The notes under the pieces were generated by a model. The model was given only the letters and a program-made list of their open reading frames with translations, was not told where the DNA came from and did not search any database. A program made the translations under genes and the position numbers. Shown piece by piece: positions 20,529-29,935 of a DNA stretch of 64,000 nt. Position 1 is the first letter of the stretch; each line of letters starts with the position of its first letter. The stretch covers positions 87,068 to 151,067 of the forward strand of contig QKJR01000003.1 in NCBI GenBank assembly GCA_003249215.1, given 5' to 3'. The stretch comes from Rhodobacterales bacterium (GTDB lineage: Bacteria > Pseudomonadota > Alphaproteobacteria > Rhodobacterales > Rhodobacteraceae).

Positions 20529-21083
20529 TCAGGACAGCGCGGTTTCCAGCGCCGCCTCGAGCGCCGCCACATCCTCGACCCAGATCAGCATTTCAGCGAT
20601 CGAGCGATCGGCGAACCCTTCGGTCACGATCTGTTCGATCAGCGCGCGCAACGGTTCCCAATAGCCTTCGGTATTGAGGATCAGGATCGGTTTCTCGTGC
20701 AACCCGATCTGGCGCCAGGTCAGCACCTCGAAGAGCTCGTCCAGCGATCCCGCGCCGCCGGGCAGCACGACGATCGCATCCGAGTTCATGTACATCACCT
20801 TCTTGCGCTCGTGCATGTTCTCGGTGACGATGAAGGTCGAGAGGTCGCGCTTGCCGACCTCGCGGGCAAAGAGATGGACGGGAATCACCCCGAAGGTCTC
20901 GCCCCCCGCGGCCTGGGCCGCACGCGCCACCTCGCCCATCAGCCCGACATCCCCCGCGCCGTAGACGAGCCGCCAGCCGCGCGCGGCCAGCATCGCGCCG
21001 GTGGCGCGGGCGGCTTGGGCATAGGCGGGGCGGGCGCCCGGGCGCGAGCCGCAATAGACGCAGACGGAGGAGAGGCTGGGCAT
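20529..21083 (-). CDS. LOG family protein (TIGR00730-type, putative cytokinin-riboside phosphoribohydrolase)
   Basis: VCVYCGSRPGARPAYAQAA, GGGxGxM-like GAGDVGLMGEVA, LPGGAGSLDELFEVLTW. Confidence 0.92.
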   Translation of the reverse strand: MPSLSSVCVYCGSRPGARPAYAQAARATGAMLAARGWRLVYGAGDVGLMGEVARAAQAAGGETFGVIPVHLFAREVGKRDLSTFIVTENMHERKKVMYMNSDAIVVLPGGAGSLDELFEVLTWRQIGLHEKPILILNTEGYWEPLRALIEQIVTEGFADRSIAEMLIWVEDVAALEAALETALS

Positions 21084-21217
21084 GATCACACCTTTCGGCT
21101 TGGGCCCGGGGGAGGGTTCCCAGAGAGGGGGCCGGGCCATCTTGAGTTTGATACGCGCTCGGCTAAGGTTGCTCAAGACGCGCGGCGACAGACTGCGCAG
21201 CAATTCAGGGGGACGGC

Positions 21218-22540
21218 ATGGCTGAGGGCGAGGCACCGCAAGGCGCCGCACAGACGGGTGCGAAGACCGGTGCAGAGGCGGGCGGGGGCACAGGCGCCAC
21301 GCGCAGGGTCGGGGGCGGCAAGGGCGCCGTGGCGGGTGTGATCGCGGCCCTCGTGGTCGTCCTAGGCATGGTGCTCGTCTTCGGGCTGCGGTTGAGCCCG
21401 GCCCCCGTCTCGCCGACCGAAACCGCGGCGACGGCGCCCGCGGGCGCAGAGCCCGCCGCGCTGATGGCGCCGGAGGCCGGGGCCGCCGCGCCGACGGAGA
21501 CCGCCGAGACGCGCGAAGCCACGCCGGACCCCGTGCAAGAGCCCGCCACCGAGACGGCGGCAGCCCCCGAGGTTGCATCCGTGGAAACCGCCGAGCCCAT
21601 GCCCGAACCCGGAGAAACCGTGGCGATCGACACGACGGACGATGTGGCCAGCTTCGATCAGGTCCGCGCCAGTGCCGATGGCACGATCACCCTCGCGGGC
21701 CGCGTCGAGCCGGGCGCGACGGTCGAGGTGTTGCTCGATGGTGCGGTGATCGACACGGTCACCGCGCTCGCAGGCGGCAGCTTCGCCTCGGTCGCGCTGG
21801 CCGGGCCTTCGGCGGCGGGGCGTCTGCTGAGCGTGCGGGTGACCGGCGCCGATGGCCAGCCGCGCGAGAGCCGCACGAATGTGATCGTGGACCCCGGCGC
21901 CGAGACCGTCGCGGTGAGCGAGGGGGAGGGCGCGCGCGTTCTTGCCGCGGCCGATCCCGCGCAACTGACGATCGACACGTTCAGCGCCGCCGAGGCCGCC
22001 GCGGGGGGCACGATCTCGGGGCGCGGGGCGCCCGCGGGATCGGTGATCCGCGCCTATCTCGACGGGGCCGAGGCGGGCCTGGCAGCCCCCGGGCCCGATG
22101 GCGCCTGGTCGATCACCCTGCCGCAGGTTGCGGCCGGGGTCCATCAGCTGCGCGTCGATGCGCTCGATGCGGCGGGCAAGGTGCTGGCGCGCGCCGAGAC
22201 CGAGGTGACCCGGCTTGCGGCCGAACCCACCGCCGAACCGCCCGCCGCAGTTGCGGCAGAGACCGCCCCCGCGCCGGTGGCCGCCGCGCCATCCGCGGCG
22301 GAAGAGGCCGCCGAAGCGACCGCCACACCTGTGCCCGAGGTCGTGCCGGCGCCCGAGACCGCGACCGTCCCCCCGCGGCTGCAGCGCATCGAGGTCCGTC
22401 CTGGCGATACGCTCTGGGCGATCGCCGGGGCCGCCTATGGCGATCCGCTGCTCTATGTGCAGGTCTTCAAGGCCAATGCCGGGCAGATCCGCGACCCCGA
22501 CAGGATCTATCCGGGGCAGGTCTTCGAACTGCCCGAATAG
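21218..22540 (+). CDS. LysM peptidoglycan-binding domain protein
   Basis: C-terminal LysM RIEVRPGDTLWAIAGAAYGDPLLYVQVFKANAGQIRDPDRIYPGQVFELPE. Confidence 0.9.
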   Translation: MAEGEAPQGAAQTGAKTGAEAGGGTGATRRVGGGKGAVAGVIAALVVVLGMVLVFGLRLSPAPVSPTETAATAPAGAEPAALMAPEAGAAAPTETAETREATPDPVQEPATETAAAPEVASVETAEPMPEPGETVAIDTTDDVASFDQVRASADGTITLAGRVEPGATVEVLLDGAVIDTVTALAGGSFASVALAGPSAAGRLLSVRVTGADGQPRESRTNVIVDPGAETVAVSEGEGARVLAAADPAQLTIDTFSAAEAAAGGTISGRGAPAGSVIRAYLDGAEAGLAAPGPDGAWSITLPQVAAGVHQLRVDALDAAGKVLARAETEVTRLAAEPTAEPPAAVAAETAPAPVAAAPSAAEEAAEATATPVPEVVPAPETATVPPRLQRIEVRPGDTLWAIAGAAYGDPLLYVQVFKANAGQIRDPDRIYPGQVFELPE

Positions 22541-22541
22541 G

Positions 22542-22601
22542 TTGGGCCCGAACAGCTTGGGCCCGAACAGCTTGGGCCCGAACAGCTTGGGCCTGAAGAG
22601 G
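22542..22601. repeat. 15-bp tandem repeat (TTGGGCCCGAACAGC x3 plus a degenerate copy)
   Basis: Direct reading; begins immediately after the LysM stop codon. Confidence 0.97.
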
Positions 22602-22692
22602 GTCGGGGCTGGACTCTCGCGGCCGAGGCCCTATGTCTGGCGGCCGGGGCGCGCGTGCGGGACTTGCGCCCTGCAAGCAGCCGGAGACCTCC

Positions 22693-24537
22693 ATGCCACC
22701 TTCCCAGATCACCACCGCAGGCAAGCCTGACCGGGCCGAACGCGCCCGCGGCTGGCGCACCATCCGTCAGGTCGCGCCCTATCTGTGGCCGCCGGGCCAG
22801 ACCTGGGTGAAACGCCGCGTGGTGATCGCGCTCGTGGCCCTCGTCGCGGCCAAGCTGATTTCGGTCTCGACGCCCTTCCTCTACAAGGCTGCGGTCGACA
22901 GCCTCGCGGGCGAGGCGCGCGACGAGGGCTGGCTGCTCGCGCTGGGCGCGGTCTCGCTGACCATCGCCTATGGCATGGCGCGGCTGATGACGGTGGCCTT
23001 CGGCGAGCTGCGCGATGCGGTCTTCGTGCGGGTCGGTCAGCGTGCCCTGCGTCAGCTCGCGCTCGAGACCTTCGAGCATATCCACCGCCTCTCGATGCGC
23101 TATCACATCACCCGCAAGACCGGCGGGCTCAGCCGGATCATCGAGCGCGGCGTGAAGGGCGTCGATTTCCTGCTGCGCTTCATGCTGTTCTCGGTCGGGC
23201 CGCTGATCCTCGAGCTGACGCTCGTCGCGATCCTCTTCGCGGTGCTCTTCGACTGGCGCTATGCGGCGATCGTGGTGGTCACGATCTGGGCCTATGTCAC
23301 CTTCACCTTCAAGATCACCGAATGGCGGGTCTCGATCCGGCGCCGGATGAACGAGGCGGACACGGCCGCGAACCAGAAGGCGATCGACAGCCTCTTGAAC
23401 TTCGAGACAGTGAAATATTTCGGCGCCGAACGGCGCGAGGCGGCGCGCTATGACGCCTCGATGGAGGGCTACGAGAAGATGGCGGTGAAAACCGGCCAGT
23501 CGCTCGCGGCGCTGAACGCGGGCCAGTCGCTGATCATCACCGCGGGGCTCGTGGCGGTGATGGTGATGGCGGCGCTGGGCGTGCAGCAGGGCAAGCTCAC
23601 GGTCGGCGATTTCGTCATGGTGCAGGCCTATATGATCCAGATCACCATGCCCTTGGGCTTCCTCGGCACGGTTTACCGCGAGATCCGGCAGGCGCTCGTC
23701 GATATGGGGGAAATGTTCGATCTGTTGCATCAGCCCGCCGAAATCACCGACAAACCGGGCGCAAATGTTCTAAAAGTGCAAGGCGGCGCGCTGCGCTTCG
23801 ATCAGGTGAAATTCGCCTACGACCCGGCGCGGCCGATCCTCAAGGGGATCTCGCTCGAGGTGCCGGCGGGGCAGACGGTGGCCCTCGTCGGGCCTTCGGG
23901 CTCGGGGAAATCGACGATCGGGCGGCTCCTGTTCCGCTTTTACGACGTGACCGGCGGCGCGATCACCATCGACGGGCAGGACCTGCGCGACGTGACGCAA
24001 CAGAGCCTGCATGACGCGATCGGCGTGGTGCCGCAGGATACGGTCCTCTTCAACGACACGATCCGCTACAACATCGCCTATGGCCGGGCGGATGCGACCG
24101 AGGCCGAGATCGTCGCCGCCGCCCGCGCCGCGAAGATCCACGACTTCGTGCTGTCGCTGCCCGAGGGCTATGACACGGCGGTGGGGGAACGCGGGCTCAA
24201 GCTCTCGGGCGGTGAGAAGCAGCGCGTGGGCATTGCCCGCACGCTCCTGAAGAACCCGCCGATCCTGCTTCTGGACGAGGCGACCTCGGCGCTGGATACC
24301 CAGACCGAGCGAGACATTCAGGACAGCCTGAAGGCGATGGGCCGCGGCCGCACGGTGATCACCATCGCGCACCGGCTCTCGACCATTGCCGATGCCGACC
24401 GGATCGTGGTGCTGGAAAAGGGCGAGGTGGTCGAAGAGGGCCGCCACGAGGAGTTGCTGTCGCGTGGTGGGCGCTATGCGGCGATGTGGGCGCGGCAATC
24501 GGCCGAAGAGGATGAGGCGCCCGAAGCGGCCGAGTGA
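22693..24537 (+). CDS. ABC transporter, permease-ATPase fusion (Atm1/HMT type exporter)
   Basis: TM region NFETVKYFGAE, Walker A GPSGSGKST, LSGGEKQRVGIARTLLKNPPILLLDEATSALD. Confidence 0.94.
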   Translation: MPPSQITTAGKPDRAERARGWRTIRQVAPYLWPPGQTWVKRRVVIALVALVAAKLISVSTPFLYKAAVDSLAGEARDEGWLLALGAVSLTIAYGMARLMTVAFGELRDAVFVRVGQRALRQLALETFEHIHRLSMRYHITRKTGGLSRIIERGVKGVDFLLRFMLFSVGPLILELTLVAILFAVLFDWRYAAIVVVTIWAYVTFTFKITEWRVSIRRRMNEADTAANQKAIDSLLNFETVKYFGAERREAARYDASMEGYEKMAVKTGQSLAALNAGQSLIITAGLVAVMVMAALGVQQGKLTVGDFVMVQAYMIQITMPLGFLGTVYREIRQALVDMGEMFDLLHQPAEITDKPGANVLKVQGGALRFDQVKFAYDPARPILKGISLEVPAGQTVALVGPSGSGKSTIGRLLFRFYDVTGGAITIDGQDLRDVTQQSLHDAIGVVPQDTVLFNDTIRYNIAYGRADATEAEIVAAARAAKIHDFVLSLPEGYDTAVGERGLKLSGGEKQRVGIARTLLKNPPILLLDEATSALDTQTERDIQDSLKAMGRGRTVITIAHRLSTIADADRIVVLEKGEVVEEGRHEELLSRGGRYAAMWARQSAEEDEAPEAAE

Positions 24538-24592
24538 TCGGCTCGCGGCTGGCTGGGCAGGGGGGCGCCGCCCCCCGTCGCGTGCCGCGACT

Positions 24593-24655
24593 CCCCCCGG
24601 AGTATTTCGGCCAGGAAAAAGCGGCAGCTTGTGGCTTTTCCTGGTGAAAATACGC
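24593..24655. repeat. Intergenic inverted repeat, ATACTCC subfamily
   Basis: CCCCGGAGTATTTcggCCAGGAAAAAGC ... GCTTTTCCTGGtgAAAATAC. Confidence 0.85.
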
Positions 24656-24682
24656 CGCGCGGAGCGCTCGCAGGCGCAGGTC

Positions 24683-24847
24683 TCAATCCTTCGAGAGCGT
24701 GGCCTCGCGCGGGCTGCCCGGCGCCGAGGGGGCGGCGGGGCCCGCCTCCTTGATCCCCCAGCCGCCGGTGGGCACGGTCAGAACACCGGCCGGAGCGGCG
24801 CCGACGATCAGGCTCGAGAGCAGGGCAGTGGCAAGGGCAAGGCGCAT
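24683..24847 (-). CDS. Small putative exported protein (54 aa)
   Basis: MRLALATALLSSLIVGAAPAGVLTVPTGGWGIKEAGPAAPSAPGSPREATLSKD; signal-peptide-like N-terminus. Confidence 0.5.
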   Translation of the reverse strand: MRLALATALLSSLIVGAAPAGVLTVPTGGWGIKEAGPAAPSAPGSPREATLSKD

Positions 24848-24932
24848 CTTCGGTCTCCCGTTCGATGGCTCAGCCTGCCAGAGGCGGGCGCGCGGCCCAA
24901 GTCCGGCATTCCCGACCCCCGGCGCCTCTTTC

Positions 24933-25010
24933 CCCCTCACCTGTGCAAAATATCCCGGGGGGTGAATTGGCCGCAGGCCAAGAGGGGGCGAGTAGCCCCC
25001 TGCGCCCTCG
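24933..25010. repeat. Intergenic repeat element (half form) with GC hairpin
   Basis: CCTCACCTGTGCAAAATATCCCGGGGGGTGAATTGGCCGCAGGCCAAGAGGGGGCGAGTAGCCCCCTGC; matches the reverse complement of the element near 56.2 kb. Confidence 0.8.
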
Positions 25011-25046
25011 CCCCCTGCGCCCCGTCAATCGGCCGGGCGGATGACG

Positions 25047-28000
25047 TTACTCCGCCGCGCGCGGCAGGGATGGCCGGGCGGCAGGCTCGGGGGCCTCTTC
25101 CCAGAGGATCTCGGCCCCACCGGCCGCCCTGGTCCGCCGTTCGAGATCGCGGTCGGCCTGCGCGCGCGCCCCGCGCCCGAAGACCCGCGCGAGCCCGCGG
25201 CGCAGCCCCGCCCCGAACCAGATCCGGATCGCGAGCAGCGCTGGCGTCAGCACCAGCGTCAGCACCGTCGCGATCCCGAGCCCGAAGACCACGGCGGTGG
25301 CGAGTTGCTTCCACCAGAGCGCGGTCGGGCTGTCCCAGCTCGCGCCGCCGTTGATGAAATCGAGGCTGAGCCCCACCATCATCGGCGCGAGCCCCGCCAT
25401 CGTCGTGATCGTGGTGAGCGCGACCGGGCGCAGGCGGCTCTCGGCGGTGCGGATCACCGCCTCGATCGGCGGCATGTAGCGGGCGTATTCCTGATAGGTG
25501 TCGATCAGGATGATGTTGTTGTTCACCACGATCCCGGCCAGCGCGACGATGCCCACCCCGGTCATGATGATCGAGAATTGCTGGCCCATCACCAGCATCC
25601 CCACCAGCACCCCCGCCGTCGAGAGCACCACGGCGAGGAGCACCAGAACCGCATTGTAGAAGCTGTTGAACTGCGCCAGCAGGATCACGAACATGAGCCC
25701 GAGCGCCCCGAGGAAGGCCTGCGCGAGGAAGGCTTGGCTCTCGGATTGGTCGACCATGTCGCCCGCCCATTCCCAGGTGATCCCCGGCGGCAGGGTCGCG
25801 GTCTCAAGCCAGGTCCCAAGCGCCGCGATCCGCTCGTTGCCGTTGATCGGCGCGCCCTCGTCGTTCACCAGCCCTTCGAGCACGTCGGCCTTGACGTCGT
25901 AATAGCGGGTCTGGTCCACCCGGTCGATCCGGCCGAGCTTGGGCACCGCGGTGCGGGTGATGAAGTTCGCGAGCGGCACGAGGCCCTCGGTGGTGCGCAG
26001 TTTCAGCGTGTCGAGCGTCGAGAGCACGCGATAGTGCTCGGGCAGGCGCACCCGGATCTCGATTTCCTCGTCCGAGCTTGGCACCCGCATCGTGTCGAGC
26101 AGGATGCCGCGGGTGACGAGCTGCACCATACCGCCCACGGTCGCCACATCGGCGCCGAAGCGGCCCGCGCGGGTCACGTCGACATCGATCTGCCAGTCGA
26201 TCCCCGGGAGCGGGCGGGTATCCTCGATCGCGGTCACGCCGGTCATCGACCGCAGTTGCGCCTCGATCTGCTCGACCGCGGCGTCGAGCGCACCGAAGTC
26301 TTCGCCCTTGAGGCGGATCTGGATCGGCTTGCCCGAGGCGGGGCCGCGGTCTTGGGCCAGATATTCCGCGCGAATGCCCGGGATCGCGCCGATCCGCGCC
26401 ATGATCCCCTCCATGATCTTCTCGCCGCTCTGGTATCCGGGCCGGCCGATCCGGTCCTCCCAGCGGGTCATCTCGATCTGGATCTGGCCGATCGTGTCGC
26501 GCGGGGCGACGGCGCCCCCAGTGTTCTGGTTGAGCCCGCCTTCGCCCGCGAAGGAGAAGACCGCCTTGACCCCGGGCGTGCCGAGCACCGCCCCCTCGGC
26601 CGACCGCAAGAGCGCATCCTTCTCGTCGATGCTCAGGTTGCCGCGGGCGCGGATGTAGACGATCGCCTGTTCGACCTCGCTGTCGGTGAAGAATTGCGTG
26701 CCGTTATTGTGCTTGCCAAAATAGGAGAAGGTGAAGGCCACCGCGCCGAGGATCACCGCGAGCGTCACCACCGGCATCACCGGATTGCCGGCGATGAGCG
26801 CGATGACGCGGCCGAAGGCGGTGCGGCGATAGCCGGCCTGAACCGGCTGCGGGCCGGGCAGGGGCTTGAGCGCGGTGAGGGTCGAGGAGGCCGACATCGC
26901 GCCGAGCGTGAACAGAGCCGCGCCGGGCAGCGCCGCGGTGAAGCCGCCGGGCGCGCCACCCAGAAGTGCCGGGTTCAGCATCGCCAGCGCGCCCGCGAAG
27001 ACGAGCGCCACCGAAGCCGCCGCAAGCCCGAGGCGCAGGGCGAGCGGGCGGGGCCGCAGCCGGTCGGCCGCGTGATCGAGCGCCCGCGAGATCCGCCCCG
27101 CGACGCCGCCCACCACCGGCACATAGATCAGCGCCACGACGAGGCTGGCGGACAGAACGAAGATGATCGTGACCGGCAGCATCCCCATGAATTCGCCCGG
27201 CACACCCGGCCAGAACAGCATCGGCAAGAAGGCGCAAAGCGTGGTCGCGGTGGAACTGACGACCGGCCAGAACATACGTTTCGCCGCCTCGGTATAGGCG
27301 CGCATCGGGCCCTGACCCTCGCCGATCCGCTTGTCGGCATATTCGACGATGACGATGGCACTGTCGACGAGCATCCCCACCGCGAGGATCAGCCCGAACA
27401 TCACGATATTCGAGATCGCCACCCCCATCGCGCCCAGGAGCAGGAAGGTGAGCAGGAACGAGGTCGGGATCGAGAAGCCCACGAGCAGCGCCGAGCGCGT
27501 GCCGAGCGTGGCCAGCACCACGATCATCACGAGCGCGATCGCGGTCAGCACCGAGCCCTCGAGCTGGCTCACCATCGCGCCGACGGTCTTCGACTGATCG
27601 AGCGAGAGCCCGACATCGACCGCCTCGCGCAAAGGTTCGGGCCAGTCCGCCTCGGCGCGCTCGACCGCGGCGCGCACCGCGGCCACGGTGTCGAGGATGT
27701 TGTAGCCCTTGCGCTTGACCACCTGCAGCGCGACGGTGGTCGCCCCGTTGAACCGCGCGGTGCCGGTGCGGTCCTCGAAGGTCAGCCGGATCTGCGCCAG
27801 ATCGCCCAAGGTCACCACCCGCTCGCCATTGACCTTGACCGGCAGGGCGTAAATGTCCGAGGCGCTCTCGAAACTCGAGGGGATCTTGACCGAGAAGGCG
27901 CCGCCCGCGGTCTCGACCTCGCCCGCGGCGATGAGCTGGTTGTTCATCTGCACGACATTGATCAGCTCGGGCGCGGTGACGTTATAGGCCTCGAGCTTCA

Positions 28001-28568
28001 ACGGGTCGATCAGAACCTCGACCATCTCGTCACGGTGGCCGGCGAGGGTCGCCTCGAGCACCGGTTCGAGCGCTTCAAGATCGTCCTGCAAGCTCTTGGC
28101 AAGGCGCAACAATGTGCGTTCCGGCGCGGCGCCCGACAGGGTCACGATGACGACCGGGAATTCCGAGAAATTGATCTCGCTCACGGTGTATTTGTCGGCG
28201 CCCTCGGGGAATTTCCCCTCGGCCGTGTTCATCGCATCGCGCACATCGGCGAGGGTCTTGGTCTTGTCCCAGCCGAAGTCGAATTCGAGCGCGACGCCCG
28301 CGTAATTCTCGGCCGCGGTGCCCGACATGGTCTTGAGCCCGTCGAGGTCGGAGAGCTCGGTCTCCATCACCTTGACGAGCAGTTTCTCGCTGTCCACGGC
28401 CGAGATGCCGGGGAATTGCACCGACACGAACAGCATCGGGATCTCGATATCGGGCTCGCCCTCCTTGGGCAGGCCGAAATAGGCCGAGAGCCCCGCCGCG
28501 ATGGTGATCGCGACGAAGGCGAGCACCATGCGCGCGCGCGCGGCCGCCCAGTCGATCAGGCCGGTCAT
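25047..28568 (-). CDS. RND (AcrB/HAE1-like) efflux permease
   Basis: 1173 aa; FISVQFPGISAVDSEKLL-type start, VGMLVDSAIVIVEYADKR, GIVVNNNIILIDTYQE. Confidence 0.95.
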   Translation of the reverse strand: MTGLIDWAAARARMVLAFVAITIAAGLSAYFGLPKEGEPDIEIPMLFVSVQFPGISAVDSEKLLVKVMETELSDLDGLKTMSGTAAENYAGVALEFDFGWDKTKTLADVRDAMNTAEGKFPEGADKYTVSEINFSEFPVVIVTLSGAAPERTLLRLAKSLQDDLEALEPVLEATLAGHRDEMVEVLIDPLKLEAYNVTAPELINVVQMNNQLIAAGEVETAGGAFSVKIPSSFESASDIYALPVKVNGERVVTLGDLAQIRLTFEDRTGTARFNGATTVALQVVKRKGYNILDTVAAVRAAVERAEADWPEPLREAVDVGLSLDQSKTVGAMVSQLEGSVLTAIALVMIVVLATLGTRSALLVGFSIPTSFLLTFLLLGAMGVAISNIVMFGLILAVGMLVDSAIVIVEYADKRIGEGQGPMRAYTEAAKRMFWPVVSSTATTLCAFLPMLFWPGVPGEFMGMLPVTIIFVLSASLVVALIYVPVVGGVAGRISRALDHAADRLRPRPLALRLGLAAASVALVFAGALAMLNPALLGGAPGGFTAALPGAALFTLGAMSASSTLTALKPLPGPQPVQAGYRRTAFGRVIALIAGNPVMPVVTLAVILGAVAFTFSYFGKHNNGTQFFTDSEVEQAIVYIRARGNLSIDEKDALLRSAEGAVLGTPGVKAVFSFAGEGGLNQNTGGAVAPRDTIGQIQIEMTRWEDRIGRPGYQSGEKIMEGIMARIGAIPGIRAEYLAQDRGPASGKPIQIRLKGEDFGALDAAVEQIEAQLRSMTGVTAIEDTRPLPGIDWQIDVDVTRAGRFGADVATVGGMVQLVTRGILLDTMRVPSSDEEIEIRVRLPEHYRVLSTLDTLKLRTTEGLVPLANFITRTAVPKLGRIDRVDQTRYYDVKADVLEGLVNDEGAPINGNERIAALGTWLETATLPPGITWEWAGDMVDQSESQAFLAQAFLGALGLMFVILLAQFNSFYNAVLVLLAVVLSTAGVLVGMLVMGQQFSIIMTGVGIVALAGIVVNNNIILIDTYQEYARYMPPIEAVIRTAESRLRPVALTTITTMAGLAPMMVGLSLDFINGGASWDSPTALWWKQLATAVVFGLGIATVLTLVLTPALLAIRIWFGAGLRRGLARVFGRGARAQADRDLERRTRAAGGAEILWEEAPEPAARPSLPRAAE

Positions 28569-29695
28569 GGTTTTCCCCCGGCCGTGGCCCCGGCCGCATC
28601 GCCCGGCGCGTGATCGACGAGGGTCACGGCAAGCGCACTGCCCTCGGTCACGTAATCCTGCCCGACGACGATCACATCGGCGCTCTCGGGCAGGCCCGAA
28701 ACCCAGAGCCCGCCGGGCTCGTCGCGCAGGAAGGTGACCGGGGCGAAGCGGGCGTGGTTATCGACCGCGAGGCGCACCCCGAGCGTGCCCTGATCGTCGA
28801 GGGTGAGCGCCGAGGCGGGCAAGAAATGCGCCTCAGTGCCCTCGGCTGCGATCAGCATCTCGACGGTCTGGCCCTCGCGGATCTCACCCGAGGGATTGGC
28901 CACCTCGGCCTCGACGCGGAAGGTGCGGGTGGCGGCATCGGCGGTGCGCGAAAGCGTGCTGACGCGGCCGGTCACCTGCTGGCCGGTCGCGAGCCGCGCG
29001 CCGACCATGGCGCCCGGCGTGACGCGGGGCAGCTCGGTTTCGGGCACGAAGCCCACGAGGCGGATCGGATCGAGCTGGATCACGGTCGCGCAGAGCCCGC
29101 CCGCGGCGAGGAAGGCGCCGAGCTCGGCGCTGTCGTCATCGAGAACGCCCGCGAAGGGCGCGGTGATCTCGAGGCGGGAAATATCGGTGCGCACCGCCTC
29201 GACCGCGGCCGCGGCGCCCTGCAGCGCAGCGGTTGCGCCCGCGGCTGCGGTTTCCGAGCGATAGCCGCCCGCCTGCAGCCGCGCGGCCGCGCTCGCGTTC
29301 AGTTCGGCCTCGGCCAGCCGCGCCTCGGCCTCGGCGAGCTGCGCAGGCCGCGTGCCCGGGTCGATCCGGCACAGCACCGCCCCCGCCGCCACCTCGGTGC
29401 CACGGCGGAGCGGCTCGGAGATCACCCGGCCCGTGGTCTCGGCGCGCAGCTCGACGCGCCGCGCGGCCAGCGTCTCGCCGCGCAGCACCACGCCCTGATC
29501 GAGCGGGCGGGCCTGCGAGCGCAGCACCTGAACCGGCACCCGGGGCAGGGGTTCGGCGCCGGGCGCGGGGGCGTTGGCGGCGGTTTCGGGCGCGGTTTGC
29601 GCCCCGGCGAACGCGCGCAGGGCATCGCGCTCGAAGACCAGCGCATAAAGCGCCGCACTGACCAGGAGCGCATTGACTATGGGAACAATTTTCAT
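28565..29695 (-). CDS. RND efflux periplasmic adaptor subunit (MFP)
   Basis: Coupled to the permease; RAETTGRVISEPLRRGTEVAAGAVLCRID and ITAPFAGVLDD. Confidence 0.92.
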   Translation of the reverse strand: MKIVPIVNALLVSAALYALVFERDALRAFAGAQTAPETAANAPAPGAEPLPRVPVQVLRSQARPLDQGVVLRGETLAARRVELRAETTGRVISEPLRRGTEVAAGAVLCRIDPGTRPAQLAEAEARLAEAELNASAAARLQAGGYRSETAAAGATAALQGAAAAVEAVRTDISRLEITAPFAGVLDDDSAELGAFLAAGGLCATVIQLDPIRLVGFVPETELPRVTPGAMVGARLATGQQVTGRVSTLSRTADAATRTFRVEAEVANPSGEIREGQTVEMLIAAEGTEAHFLPASALTLDDQGTLGVRLAVDNHARFAPVTFLRDEPGGLWVSGLPESADVIVVGQDYVTEGSALAVTLVDHAPGDAAGATAGGKP

Positions 29696-29790
29696 GGGAA
29701 CTCTGGTGAACTTTGGGGGAAATCGGGGATCGGAGGGAGGCTCGGGCGGGCTGGGCTGCGGCGGGTCTGGCTTCGGCGATCGGCGGCAAG

Positions 29791-29806
29791 TGAACTTGCG
29801 AGTTCA
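29791..29806. promoter_or_regulatory. Candidate operator palindrome
   Basis: TGAACT-TGCG-AGTTCA inverted repeat upstream of the RND operon. Confidence 0.45.
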
Positions 29807-29828
29807 AAATAGCTTGAGGGAGCGTGAG

Positions 29829-29845
29829 TGTAAAGCCTGTTTACA
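29829..29845. promoter_or_regulatory. Candidate operator palindrome
   Basis: TGTAAA-GCCTG-TTTACA perfect inverted repeat in divergent intergenic region. Confidence 0.5.
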
Positions 29846-29935
29846 TTGCGTCCCCGCGTCGCAGGGCGGGTGGCGGCGGCCTTGGCAAGGCAGGTCCGCG
29901 CGTATAAGAAGGCGCCAAAGCGAGAAGGGGCCCCC

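Noticed and set aside
22542-22601. Possible CRISPR or attachment-site repeat
   Set aside because: Direct 15-bp tandem copies without spacers and no integrase nearby.
25041-28613. 1190-aa plus-strand ORF opposite the RND permease
   Set aside because: Shadow ORF produced by high third-position GC; composition is Arg/His/Asp-rich and the opposite strand encodes a clear RND permease.
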